Shown here in pieces: positions 33,325 to 44,888 of a stretch of DNA of 64,000 bases. Within the stretch, counting starts at the first letter, position 1, and every line of letters starts with the position of its first letter. Made by a program: the position numbers and the translations under genes. The notes under the pieces are model-generated. The model was not told the origin of the DNA. It searched no databases and saw nothing but the letters and a program-made list of their open reading frames with translations. Location of the stretch: the NCBI GenBank assembly GCA_017994815.1, contig JAGOJY010000011.1, positions 1-64,000 of the forward strand, read 5' to 3'. This DNA comes from Acidobacteriota bacterium (GTDB lineage: Bacteria; Acidobacteriota; Polarisedimenticolia; J045).

Positions 33325-34704
33325 TCAGCGGCGGATCGGGCTCCAGTCCGGCGTGTACGCCGGCGCCCCGCGCGTTAGGCGCCGCAACTCGGTCCCGTCG
33401 TCGCGGATGGCGTAAATGGCGTACGCGCCGTCGCGGTTGCCGGCGAACACCAGGTGGCGCCCGTCGGGGGCCCAGCGCGGGTTTTCCTTGTTCCCCGGAC
33501 CGGACGTGATGACCGTGTCCTCGCCGCTCTCGATCGTGTGCACCACCACTTCGAACTTGCCCTCGATGCGGCTGACGTAGGCGAGCCGTCCCCCGTCGGG
33601 AGACCAGGCCGCCGATTCGTTGTAGCGCCCCTCCACGGTCAGCCGGCGCAGCCCGCTGCCGTCGGTCGACATGATGTAGATCTGCGGCGAGCCGGAGCGG
33701 TCGGAGGTGAACGCGATCTCGCGGCCGGAGGGCGACCACGCCGGCGCGGTGTCGATCGACGGGTGGTGCGTGAGGCGCGTCTCCGCGCCGGAGCCGAGGT
33801 CGTAGATGTACAGCTCGGAGTTCCCGTCGCGATCGGAGGAGAAGACGATCGAGCGGCCGTCGGGGGAGAAGTCTGGCGATGAGTTCAGGTCGCCGCCCCG
33901 CGGCTTGAGCGTCGTGATCGCGCCGTTCTCGTCCAGGAGGTAGATCGAGGGCTTCTGGCCGCGGAAGGAGAGGAACGTCAGCCGGCGGGAGTCAGGGGAC
34001 CACGCCGGCGCGAGGTTGATCGTGCCGGTGGCGGTCAGCCGCCGCACGCGCGCGCCGTCGTAGTCCATGAGGTAGACCTCCTTGGCCTTGCCCTCCTTGG
34101 CCACGAAGGCGATGCGCGTTTGCGCCAGGCCGGGCCGACCGGTCAGCTCCTCGACGATCGCGTCCGCCGCGACGTGCGCGAGGCGCCGCAGGTCGGTCGG
34201 CAAGCGCCCGCCCCACGTGCGCTCGAACAGCGCCGAGCCGCCGCCGGTCTCCACCAGCCGCACGCGGAACTGGGCCCGCTCGCGGTCCCGCGGGTCCGGG
34301 TTGAGCGTCGCCAGCGCCAGGTACTGCGCCCCGACCTGGCCCCAGGCCGCGGGTTCGCGCAACCGGTCGCGCGCGATGCGGCCCTCGCCCTCGGGGTCGA
34401 GCAGGCCGAACCAGCCGGAAAACGCGAGGTCGTCGCGCAGGACCTGGCCGATCTCGGCGGCGTCGGTCAACGGCATGCCGGCCGCGGCCTCCGCCGGCGG
34501 CACGGCGATCGCGATCTTGGTCGCCGACTCGGCCGTGATCTTCCCGGTCAGCTCCTGCTGCTGGTTGGGAGTCGGCGAGTCCTGCTGCGCCGAACTCGGC
34601 AGGAACGCCGGGCTGGCGGCGATGACGAACATCACAGCCGTCGCGACGAGCGTGGCTGTCCGCGCAGTCCGCGGTCGATCCGATCCGTCCGGGAAGAGAC
34701 CCAT
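33325..34704 (-). CDS. tolB: Tol-Pal system protein TolB
   Basis: This 459-residue periplasmic protein has a signal sequence (TLVATAVMFVIAASPAFL). An N-terminal alpha/beta domain includes VLRDDLAFSGWFGLLDP. A six-bladed beta-propeller follows, with repeats such as APAWSPDSRRLTFLSFR and SSPDFSPDGRSIVFSSDRDG. ATG 34704 is preceded by AGGAGG 11 nt upstream, slightly far. The 88-bp gap before pal is the only sizeable one in the operon. The propeller repeats and gene order make the assignment secure. Confidence 0.94.
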   Translation of the reverse strand: MGLFPDGSDRPRTARTATLVATAVMFVIAASPAFLPSSAQQDSPTPNQQQELTGKITAESATKIAIAVPPAEAAAGMPLTDAAEIGQVLRDDLAFSGWFGLLDPEGEGRIARDRLREPAAWGQVGAQYLALATLNPDPRDRERAQFRVRLVETGGGSALFERTWGGRLPTDLRRLAHVAADAIVEELTGRPGLAQTRIAFVAKEGKAKEVYLMDYDGARVRRLTATGTINLAPAWSPDSRRLTFLSFRGQKPSIYLLDENGAITTLKPRGGDLNSSPDFSPDGRSIVFSSDRDGNSELYIYDLGSGAETRLTHHPSIDTAPAWSPSGREIAFTSDRSGSPQIYIMSTDGSGLRRLTVEGRYNESAAWSPDGGRLAYVSRIEGKFEVVVHTIESGEDTVITSGPGNKENPRWAPDGRHLVFAGNRDGAYAIYAIRDDGTELRRLTRGAPAYTPDWSPIRR

Positions 34705-34774
34705 CGAGTGCCAGTCCTCCTGTGCAGATTCTGACTTGGCGCGGGCCTCGCGCCCACCGGCCCCGCGAAACGCC

Positions 34775-35542
34775 TCAGGCCCCGGGCGGGACCAGCTCGA
34801 AGACGAACCGCGCCCGCAGGCGTTGCCGCTCGTAGCTCCTGGGCAGCGGCGGCAGGCGGCCGAGGTTGACCACCGCACGGTAGGCCGACTGGTCCAGTGG
34901 GGTGTAGCCGCTCGGCGCGAGGATCTGCACGTCCTCGACCGTCCCGTCGCGCCGGATCACGAACGAGACCACCACGCGCTGCGACGGGCTGCCCGCGGGG
35001 AGCAGCGGTCGCTCGCGCCACTGGTCCTGCAGCCGGGCCACGACGAGGTTGGCGTACCAGTCGGCGGTGAACGGCTCGTCGGTCCCCAGCCCGGCCACGC
35101 CGCCGGCGATCGGTCCCGTGCCGGGCTGGCCGGGCGACGTGCCCGCGCCGCCGGGCCCGGCGGGCGGGGGTTCCGGCTGCGGCTCGGCCTGCGGCAGCGT
35201 CTCCGGCTGGGCCGTCGGGCCCTCGGGCCTGTCCACGACGGTCTTCGGCGGGTTCGGCTTCTTGCGGGCAGTCTCTTCCTTCTTCTCGACCGGCGGCGGC
35301 GGCTTCGTCTCGGCGCGGCGCGGCGGCGCGGGGGCCGGGGCGGCCGCCGCGGCGCGGGCGCCGCCCGGGCGCGCCGCGAGGCGCACGACCATGCTTTTTC
35401 CGGGCTGGCCGAGCTGGCCCTCCCTGCCCGACCAGATGCCGAAGAACAGCGCGAGCACGAGCAGGACGTGCACGAGCACCGAGCCGCCGAGCCAGCCGAG
35501 GTCGGCGGGCCGCGGGATCACCACGCGGACGGTGATCGCCAA
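34775..35542 (-). CDS. tolA: TolA/TonB-like energy transducer
   Basis: This 255-residue protein has one N-terminal span (GGSVLVHVLLVLALFFGIW), starting with the Ser/His pair typical of TonB/TolA helices. A long Pro/Ala/Lys linker (PPPPVEKKEETARKKPNPPK) and a C-terminal TonB fold (VVVSFVIRRDGTVEDVQIL, then SAYRAVVNLGRLPPLP) follow. By position between tolR and tolB it should act as TolA, carrying proton-motive force from TolQ-TolR to TolB-Pal. The C-terminal domain reads more like TonB than enterobacterial TolA, which is usual outside Proteobacteria. Confidence 0.88.
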   Translation of the reverse strand: MAITVRVVIPRPADLGWLGGSVLVHVLLVLALFFGIWSGREGQLGQPGKSMVVRLAARPGGARAAAAAPAPAPPRRAETKPPPPVEKKEETARKKPNPPKTVVDRPEGPTAQPETLPQAEPQPEPPPAGPGGAGTSPGQPGTGPIAGGVAGLGTDEPFTADWYANLVVARLQDQWRERPLLPAGSPSQRVVVSFVIRRDGTVEDVQILAPSGYTPLDQSAYRAVVNLGRLPPLPRSYERQRLRARFVFELVPPGA

Positions 35543-35546
35543 CGCG

Positions 35547-35975
35547 CTACCTCGCCGCGGCGCGCTGCAGGCGCGCCGGCTCGGTCACCAGCGCCACGCG
35601 CGAGATGCCGGCCACGCGCAGCGCGTCCATCGCCGACAGCACGCGGCCGTACGCGACCTGCGAGTCCCCCTGCAGGTAGACGGCCGAGCCCGGGCGATCG
35701 CCGCCGCGGCGCCGCACCTCGTCCACCAAGAGCGCGTCGATGACCTGGCGGTTGTCCACGTAGTACTGCCCGGCGCGATCGACGGTGACCGTCACCCGCT
35801 CTTCCTCGATCGGCTCGCCCGACACGGCCTGCGGCAGGCCGATGTCGATCCCGCGCTTCAGCATCGGCGCGGAGACCATGAAGATGATCAGCAGCACCAG
35901 CATAACGTCCACCAGCGGCGTGACGTTGATCTCGGACAGCGCGATGCGCGGTCCGCCCCGGCCGCCGATCGCCAT
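35547..35975 (-). CDS. tolR: ExbD/TolR family protein TolR
   Basis: This 142-residue protein has the ExbD/TolR opening SEINVTPLVDVMLVLLIIFM, with the membrane Asp of the proton path in LVDVMLV. It ends in a periplasmic domain containing VYLQGDSQVAYGRVLSAMDA. It partners TolQ as a proton-driven motor. The ATG overlaps the tolQ stop (ATGA), and GGAAGGTGG supplies the ribosome-binding site. Confidence 0.95.
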   Translation of the reverse strand: MAIGGRGGPRIALSEINVTPLVDVMLVLLIIFMVSAPMLKRGIDIGLPQAVSGEPIEEERVTVTVDRAGQYYVDNRQVIDALLVDEVRRRGGDRPGSAVYLQGDSQVAYGRVLSAMDALRVAGISRVALVTEPARLQRAAAR

Positions 35976-36700
35976 CAGACCACCTTCCGGCGGCGCTTCT
36001 GCAGCAGGTGGATGAAGTCGTACTGGAACTCGTCCATCTCGATGCTCATGATCCGCACCTGGCGCAGGAACGAGTTGTAGGCCACCGCGGCCGGCACCGC
36101 GGCGGCGAGGCCGGCGGCGGTGGCGATCAGCGCCTCGGCGATCCCGGGCGCGTACGTCTCGAGGCTGGCCGCGCCCTGCTCGGCGATGTTCTGGAAGCTG
36201 ACCATGATCCCCCACACCGTGCCGAACAGCCCGATGAACGGCGAGGTGCTCGCGGTGGTGGCGAGGAAGGTCAGCGAGCGCTCCATGTTGCGGGTGTTCG
36301 CCGCGGCGGTGCGCTCCATCATCCGCTGGACGTCCTCGACCGCGGCCTCGTCCAGCGCGCGGCCGATGCCCGGCCCCGCGGCGGAGCCGGCCTCCATCGA
36401 GAGCTGGCTCACCTCGTGGAACGCCGCCTTGAACAGCGCCACGACCGGGGAGCGCCGCCATTTCTCGGTCAGGTCGCGCAGCTCGGCGAGGCGCGCCCCG
36501 CCGTGGAAGCGCGCGAGGAACGCGCGCGTCTCGCGCGCGGCGACGCGGAACGTGCGGTAGCGTTCGGCGATGATGGCCCACGACACGATCGAAGCGGAGA
36601 GGAGCAAAAACAGGACGAACTTGGCCACCGGCCCGGCGGCCATGACCAGGTCCAGGATGCTGGTGGCGCCGACGACGGCGAGCGACAGCGAAGACCCCAC
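35975..36700 (-). CDS. tolQ: MotA/TolQ/ExbB proton channel family protein TolQ
   Basis: This 241-residue protein has three membrane spans: LVMAAGPVAKFVLFLLLSAS, the FLATTASTSPFIGLFGTVWG region, and ALIATAAGLAAAVPAAVAY. The ExbB/TolQ signature SPFIGLFGTVWGIMVSFQ and the Thr/Ala-rich third span are present. It forms the motor with TolR. The start is GTG 36700 with ribosome-binding site GAGGTG. It heads the minus-strand tol-pal operon and diverges from the sorbosone dehydrogenase-like gene. Confidence 0.95.
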   Translation of the reverse strand: MGSSLSLAVVGATSILDLVMAAGPVAKFVLFLLLSASIVSWAIIAERYRTFRVAARETRAFLARFHGGARLAELRDLTEKWRRSPVVALFKAAFHEVSQLSMEAGSAAGPGIGRALDEAAVEDVQRMMERTAAANTRNMERSLTFLATTASTSPFIGLFGTVWGIMVSFQNIAEQGAASLETYAPGIAEALIATAAGLAAAVPAAVAYNSFLRQVRIMSIEMDEFQYDFIHLLQKRRRKVV

Positions 36701-36824
36701 GACACACCTCGCGAGCCCGTCGAGAAGGGGCGGGCGACGCTAGCACGCGCCGCCGCGGTGGGGCAAACGTCCGCGCGGGCGGAGAGCGCGCGCGCGATCT
36801 ACCATCGGGGCCGGAGGAGCGGAA

Positions 36825-37970
36825 ATGGATTCTGCCGGCCGAACCTCGCGCACATTCCGCGTGCTCCTGGCGCTGCTGCCGCTGGCGGGGTGCGCCCGGG
36901 CCGCCGACGAGCTGCCGCTGCAGCAGATCCGGTTGCCCGAGGGGTTCCGGATCTCCATGTTCGCCGGCGACGTGCCGGGAGCGCGCTCGCTCGCGCTCGG
37001 CCGGCAGGGGACCGTCTTCGTCGGGACGCGCGGCGACGAGGTGTACGCGCTCGTCGACGCGGACCGCGACGGGCGGGCCGAGCGGCGCCACGTCGTCGCG
37101 AAAGGGCTCCACAGCCCGAACGGTGTCGCGTTCCGCGGGGACGCTCTCTACATCGCCGAGGTCAGCCGCGTGCTGCGCCTGGACGCGATCGAGCGCAGCC
37201 TCGCGCAACCGCCGCGCCCCGCGGTGGTGATCGACGGGTTGCCGAAGGACGAGGCGCACGGGTGGAAGTTCATCGCGTTTTCGCCCGACGACTGGCTCTA
37301 CGTCCCGGTCGGCGCGCCCTGCAACATCTGCGACGCCGGCGACCCCTACGCGTCGATCCTGCGCTTCCGGCCGGACGGCGGCGGGCGCGAGGTCTACGCC
37401 CGCGGCATCCGCAACACGGTCGGCTTCGACTTCCGGCCCGGCTCCGGCGAGCTGTGGTTCACCGACAACGGGCGGGACTGGCTGGGCGACGACGCGCCGC
37501 CCGACGAGTTGAACCGCGCGCCGCGCACCGGGCTGCACTTCGGCTACCCGTTCTGCCACGGCGGCGACATCCCCGACCCGAAGTTCTCATCGCGCGGCTG
37601 CGGCGTTTTTGAGAAGCCGGTGCAGAAGCTCGGCCCGCACGTCGCGGCGCTCGGGATGCGCTTTTACACCGGGTCGATGTTCCCGGCGGCGTTCCGCGGG
37701 CAGGTCTTCATCGCCGAGCACGGTTCCTGGAACCGCTCGCGGCCGCTGGGCTACCGGCTGATGCTGGTGCGCCTCGAGGGCCCGCGCGCGACCAACTACG
37801 AGGTCTTCGCCGAGGGCTGGCTGCGGGCAGACAAGCCGTGGGGCCGCCCGGTGGACGTCCTGGTCATGCCGGACGGGGCGCTCCTCGTCTCGGACGACCA
37901 CGCGGGGGCGGTGTACCGGATCACCTACCAGCAGCCCGCCGGCGCCGGCCGGGGAACGAGGTCGCGGTGA
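36825..37970 (+). CDS. Sorbosone dehydrogenase-like beta-propeller protein
   Basis: This 381-residue exported protein has a possible lipobox LPLAGC at residues 19-24. A six-bladed glucose/sorbosone dehydrogenase propeller follows, with PEGFRISMFAGDVPGARSLA, RGIRNTVGFDFRPGSGELWF and FIAEHGSWNRSRPLGYR. Members use PQQ or act as lactonase-like enzymes, and the true substrate here is unknown. A GGAGGAGCGGAA ribosome-binding site and a -10-like TACCAT lie upstream. The stop overlaps the SDR start. Confidence 0.85.
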   Translation: MDSAGRTSRTFRVLLALLPLAGCARAADELPLQQIRLPEGFRISMFAGDVPGARSLALGRQGTVFVGTRGDEVYALVDADRDGRAERRHVVAKGLHSPNGVAFRGDALYIAEVSRVLRLDAIERSLAQPPRPAVVIDGLPKDEAHGWKFIAFSPDDWLYVPVGAPCNICDAGDPYASILRFRPDGGGREVYARGIRNTVGFDFRPGSGELWFTDNGRDWLGDDAPPDELNRAPRTGLHFGYPFCHGGDIPDPKFSSRGCGVFEKPVQKLGPHVAALGMRFYTGSMFPAAFRGQVFIAEHGSWNRSRPLGYRLMLVRLEGPRATNYEVFAEGWLRADKPWGRPVDVLVMPDGALLVSDDHAGAVYRITYQQPAGAGRGTRSR

Positions 37971-38812
37971 GGTTCGCGCCGGCGTCGTACCGGCACTGCG
38001 TGGTGACGGGCGCGTCGTCGGGCATCGGCTGGGCCTTCGCCGAGGGGCTGGCGCCGCGGGCGCGCCTGCTGACGCTGGCCGCGCGCCGGCGGGAGCGGCT
38101 CGAGCAGCTCGCGGCCGAGTTGCGCGCGCGGCACGCGGTCGAGTGCCGCATCGTCGTCGTCGACCTCGCCGTTCCCGCGGGGCCGGAGCAGCTCCTCGCC
38201 GCCCTGCGCGAGCCGGGAATGCCGCCGGTCGACCTCCTCGTGAACAACGCCGGGTTCGGCCGCCACGGCGGCTACGGCGAGTTCCCGTGGGCCGACTTCG
38301 AGCGGATGATCCAGCTCAACGCCACCACCTGCGCGGCACTGATCCGCGGGCTGTGGGATGAACTCGCGGCGGCGCCCGGCCGGGGCGTGATCAACGTCGC
38401 CAGCACGGCCGGATTCCAGCCGATACCGCACTTCGTCGTGTACGCCGCGACCAAGGCGTTCCTGCGCAGCCTGTCGCTCGGGCTGGCGGGGGAGGCGCGC
38501 CGGCGCGGCGTGCGCGTCCTCGCCGTCTCGCCCGGCCCGGTGCCGACCGAGTTCGGCCGCATCGCCGGCTCGCGGCTGCGCGTGGCCAAGGCCCGCATCC
38601 CGGCCGAGCGCGTCGTGCGCGCGGCCCTCGCCGCCTACGAGCGGGGCAAGCTCGAGGTCGTCCCGGGCTGGCTGAACAAGGTGATGGCGGTCGCGTCGCG
38701 GGCGCCGGCGAGCTGGGTCGTCCCGGTCAGCGCGGTCGTGGCGGGCCAGGTGGTCCGAAAAGACTCGCCTGCGGCTGCCAGCACCGCGGCCCCTCGTGAC
38801 GCGGATCGTTGA
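37967..38812 (+). CDS. Short-chain dehydrogenase/reductase (SDR)
   Basis: This 281-residue oxidoreductase has the cofactor loop TGASSGIGWAFAEGL and the NNAG motif (LLVNNAGFGRHG). The catalytic Ser is in INVASTAGF and the YxxxK pair in VVYAATKAFL. A C-terminal hydrophobic stretch (ASWVVPVSAVVAGQVV) suggests membrane association. The arrangement resembles the DltE/YqjQ-like SDR group. GTG 37967 overlaps the previous stop. The last 86 bases overlap the convergent HMCES gene. Substrate unknown. Confidence 0.88.
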   Translation: MRFAPASYRHCVVTGASSGIGWAFAEGLAPRARLLTLAARRRERLEQLAAELRARHAVECRIVVVDLAVPAGPEQLLAALREPGMPPVDLLVNNAGFGRHGGYGEFPWADFERMIQLNATTCAALIRGLWDELAAAPGRGVINVASTAGFQPIPHFVVYAATKAFLRSLSLGLAGEARRRGVRVLAVSPGPVPTEFGRIAGSRLRVAKARIPAERVVRAALAAYERGKLEVVPGWLNKVMAVASRAPASWVVPVSAVVAGQVVRKDSPAAASTAAPRDADR

Positions 38813-39431
38813 TCCAGTCGTCGATCGGCTGCGCTTCCACCAGCTCGGCGGGGTAGGGGCGGAGCAGCGGCTGGAGCCGGGCCGGGTCGTCGAGCGCCGG
38901 GTCCAGCCACGCCTCCAGGTGCTCGTCGGCGAGGATCGCGGGCATCCGGTCGTGCAGCGGGCGGACGACCTCGTTCGGCGCCGCGGTGAGGATCGTGCAG
39001 CTCTCGATCGGCTCGCCGTCCGGCGCCTCGCTCCGCTCCCACAGCCCGGCGAACGCGAACGGCCGACCGTCCCGCCGCGCGATGCGGTACGGGACGCGCC
39101 GCCGGCCCTTGGCCCACTCGTAGAACGAGTCGGCCGGGATCGCGCAGCGGCGCTCGCGGAAGGCGCGCCGGAAGGCGGGCTTGGTCGAGGCCGATTCGGA
39201 CCGCGCGTTGATCAGCGCGGCGGCCCCGGGCGCGTCGGGGGAACCCGGGGGAACGAGACCCCAGCGCAGCCAGGCGGCGGTGCGCCCCTCGGCCGGCGCG
39301 AGGCGGCGGATCGCCAGCACGGGCTGGCTCGGGGCGATGTTGTAGCGGCCTTCGAGCGGCGGCAGGTCGGCGATCCCGAACGCTGCCGCGAGCACCTGCG
39401 GATCGGTCGTCAGGCTGAAGCGGCCGCACAT
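38727..39431 (-). CDS. SRAP/HMCES (YedK) abasic-site protein
   Basis: This 234-residue protein begins with the invariant MCGRFSL. Cys2 forms the thiazolidine DNA-protein crosslink with abasic sites in single-stranded DNA. Other conserved blocks are GRYNIAPSQPVLAIR, INARSES, CAIPADSFYEW (active-site Glu) and LHDRMPAIL (active-site His). A -10-like TATCCT (39443-39438) lies 6 nt before ATG 39431 with no Shine-Dalgarno, so translation is probably leaderless. The C-terminus overlaps the SDR gene. Confidence 0.94.
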   Translation of the reverse strand: MCGRFSLTTDPQVLAAAFGIADLPPLEGRYNIAPSQPVLAIRRLAPAEGRTAAWLRWGLVPPGSPDAPGAAALINARSESASTKPAFRRAFRERRCAIPADSFYEWAKGRRRVPYRIARRDGRPFAFAGLWERSEAPDGEPIESCTILTAAPNEVVRPLHDRMPAILADEHLEAWLDPALDDPARLQPLLRPYPAELVEAQPIDDWINDPRHEGPRCWQPQASLFGPPGPPRPR

Positions 39432-39437
39432 GGCGAC

Positions 39438-39482
39438 AGGATAGCGGGGCCGAGGGCGAGGGGCCGCCGACCGGGTTATCGT
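39438..39482. promoter_or_regulatory. Divergent pair of leaderless-type -10 boxes
   Basis: TATCCT (minus, 39443-39438) and TATCGT (plus, 39477-39482) each end 6 nt before the ATG of the divergent genes. Both are followed by the same GTCGCC-ATG context, which is inverted. No Shine-Dalgarno is present for either gene, so transcription would start at or within a base of the start codon. Confidence 0.55.
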
Positions 39483-39488
39483 GTCGCC

Positions 39489-39788
39489 ATGGGCGACGAG
39501 CTGAAGTCGGCGTACGAGCTGGCGATGGAGCGGCTGCGGGCCAGGGACGACCGGCAGGCGGAGGCACCGCTGTCGCCGGCGCAGAAAGAGCGCGTGGCCG
39601 AGGTGCGCGCGGCGTTCCGGGCGCGGCGCGCGGAGCTCGAGATCCTGCACGGGGCCGCCTGCGCCAAGGCCGCCGCGGACCCGGACAAGCTGGAGCAGCT
39701 CGAGGAGGAGTTCCAGCGCGACCGGGCCCGGCTGGAGCAGGACGAGACCTCCGAAATCGAGAAGATCCGTACTTCGACCCTGCGGTAA
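39489..39788 (+). CDS. Small charged coiled-coil protein
   Basis: This 99-residue, highly charged helical protein includes KSAYELAMERLRARDDRQAE, VAEVRAAFRARRAELEILHG and LEEEFQRDRARLEQDETSEI, with heptad-like spacing. It has no membrane span or enzyme motif. I do not recognise a named family. TATCGT lies 6 nt upstream of ATG 39489 and no Shine-Dalgarno is present. It diverges from the HMCES gene. Confidence 0.65.
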   Translation: MGDELKSAYELAMERLRARDDRQAEAPLSPAQKERVAEVRAAFRARRAELEILHGAACAKAAADPDKLEQLEEEFQRDRARLEQDETSEIEKIRTSTLR

Positions 39789-39941
39789 GGGCCGTCGTAG
39801 GCGGCCGCGGCAGGCGGCACGGGCTCCGCGACCTGAGTTCCCAGTCTCCCCTCAACGGTGGTTGTGCCGGGAGCGCCGTCGGCGCTAGGATCCTTTTCCC
39901 CTCCCAGTCAGGCCGCGAGGCGGCCACGGCGGGTTGACGAA

Positions 39942-39974
39942 AACCTGCCTTCTAACAACGTTAGACCTCAGGTT
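39942..39974. promoter_or_regulatory. Bipartite inverted-repeat operator upstream of PFOR
   Basis: Two nested inverted repeats share one centre. The inner arms are TCTAAC (39951-39956) and GTTAGA (39960-39965), separated by AAC. The outer arms are AACCTG (39942-39947) and CAGGTT (39969-39974), each 3 bases outside the inner arm. The right outer arm overlaps the first two bases of the -35 at 39973-39978. The symmetry suggests a dimeric regulator, which I cannot name. Confidence 0.6.
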
Positions 39975-40001
39975 GACACTCCCCAGCGAGTGCATTACCG
40001 T
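39973..40001 (+). promoter_or_regulatory. Sigma70-type promoter of the PFOR operon
   Basis: TTGACA (39973-39978) is followed by a 17-nt spacer and TACCGT (39996-40001). A leader of about 130 nt precedes the PFOR start. The rest of the 39789-40136 gap shows no gene. A second TTGACG at 39934-39939 lacks a matching -10. Confidence 0.65.
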
Positions 40002-40136
40002 TTAGTTCGCCAGCCGACCGGGTTCGCCGGTCGCGTTCGGGGCCTTCCGCGGACGCCTGCGCTCGGTCCGCGGACCCCAGGGTCGCCATGCAGTCGGGGC
40101 CGCCGCGGCGGCCCGCAGTGAACGGAGGAATTCTCG

Positions 40137-43766
<3,630 letters not shown>

Positions 43767-43845
43767 TCGAGGGGGCGGGGCCGCGGCCCCGCCCCGTGCT
43801 TGCAACGCGGGCGGCCGACCGGCCCGCCGGCGGGAGGCTCGAGAG

Positions 43846-44835
43846 ATGGACTTCACCACCAAGTACCTGGGCCTGACCTTCAAGAACCCGCTCGTCCCTT
43901 CGTCGTCCCCGCTTTCGAAGGAGCTGGACACGATCCGCCAGCTGGAGGATGCCGGCGCCGGCGGGGTGGTGCTGTACTCCTTGTTCGAGGAGCAGATCGA
44001 CTTCGAGTCGCTGGAGATGTCGCACTACCTCGAGTACGGCTCGGAGAGCTTCGCCGAGGCGCTGTCGTACTTCCCGGAGCCGGGGCAGTTCGTCCGCGGG
44101 CCGGAGGAGTACCTCGAGCACATCCGCCGGACGAAGCAGGCGGTGGACTTCCCGGTGATCGCCAGCCTGAACGCCTGCTCCCCGGGCGGCTGGACCGACT
44201 ACGCGGCCAAGATCGAGCAGGCCGGGGCCGACGGCCTGGAACTCAACGTCTACTTCCTGCCGACCAACCTGCAGCAGCCGGTCGCGGAGATCGAGTCGGT
44301 CTACACCGACATCATCTCGGAGGTCCGGCGCGCGGTGAAGATCCCGATCGCCTTCAAGATGCACCCGTTCTTCACCTCGATCGGGCGGATGGCGCGGCTG
44401 GCGGAGGAGGCGGGGGCGGATGGGCTCGTGCTGTTCAACCGCTTCTACCAGCCCGACATCGACCCGGAGAAGCTGGAGGTTTACCCGAACCTGCAGCTCA
44501 GCTCCGCCTGGGAGTCGCGGCTGGCCACGCGCTGGCTGGCGATCCTGTACGGCCGCACGACCTGCGACATGGCGGCCTCCAGCGGCGTGCACAGCGGGCG
44601 CGACGCCGTGAAGCTGATGATGTCGGGGGCGTCGGTGGTCAACGTCTGCTCGGCGCTCTTGAAGTACGGCGTGTACCACCTGCGGCGGATGCAGGAAGAG
44701 CTGGAGAACTGGATGACCGAGAACGAGTACGATTCGGTCAAGGCGATGATCGGCAACATGAGCCAGAAGAGCTGCCCGGACCCGGCGGCGTTCGAGCGCG
44801 CCAACTACATCAAGGTCCTGCAGAGCTACAGCTGA
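43846..44835 (+). CDS. Dihydroorotate dehydrogenase-like protein
   Basis: This 329-residue TIM-barrel flavoprotein has FKNPLVPSSSPLSKELDTIR at the N-terminus. GLELNVYFLP occupies the usual DHODH ELNxxCP position but lacks the Cys-Pro. FKMHPFF and MMSGASVVNVCSALL form the FMN phosphate end. It is distinct from pyrimidine-pathway PyrD. Genes of this type commonly follow nifJ, suggesting a redox role linked to PFOR. It starts 79 bp after PFOR with a GGGAGG ribosome-binding site and ends just before an intrinsic terminator. Confidence 0.88.
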   Translation: MDFTTKYLGLTFKNPLVPSSSPLSKELDTIRQLEDAGAGGVVLYSLFEEQIDFESLEMSHYLEYGSESFAEALSYFPEPGQFVRGPEEYLEHIRRTKQAVDFPVIASLNACSPGGWTDYAAKIEQAGADGLELNVYFLPTNLQQPVAEIESVYTDIISEVRRAVKIPIAFKMHPFFTSIGRMARLAEEAGADGLVLFNRFYQPDIDPEKLEVYPNLQLSSAWESRLATRWLAILYGRTTCDMAASSGVHSGRDAVKLMMSGASVVNVCSALLKYGVYHLRRMQEELENWMTENEYDSVKAMIGNMSQKSCPDPAAFERANYIKVLQSYS

Positions 44836-44860
44836 GGGGCCGCGAGGCCCGGGCCGGACG

Positions 44861-44888
44861 GGGCGCGCGCTGGCGCGCCCTTTCTTTT
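44861..44888 (+). terminator. Rho-independent terminator of the PFOR operon
   Basis: GGGCGCGC (44861-44868) and GCGCGCCC (44873-44880) form an 8-bp stem with loop GCTG. TTTCTTTT follows at 44881-44888. It lies 25 bp after the DHODH-like stop. Confidence 0.9.

Noticed and set aside
39934..39962. Second promoter upstream of PFOR (TTGACG)
   Set aside because: The hexamer 17 bp downstream (AACGTT) is a poor -10. The better promoter is at 39973-40001.
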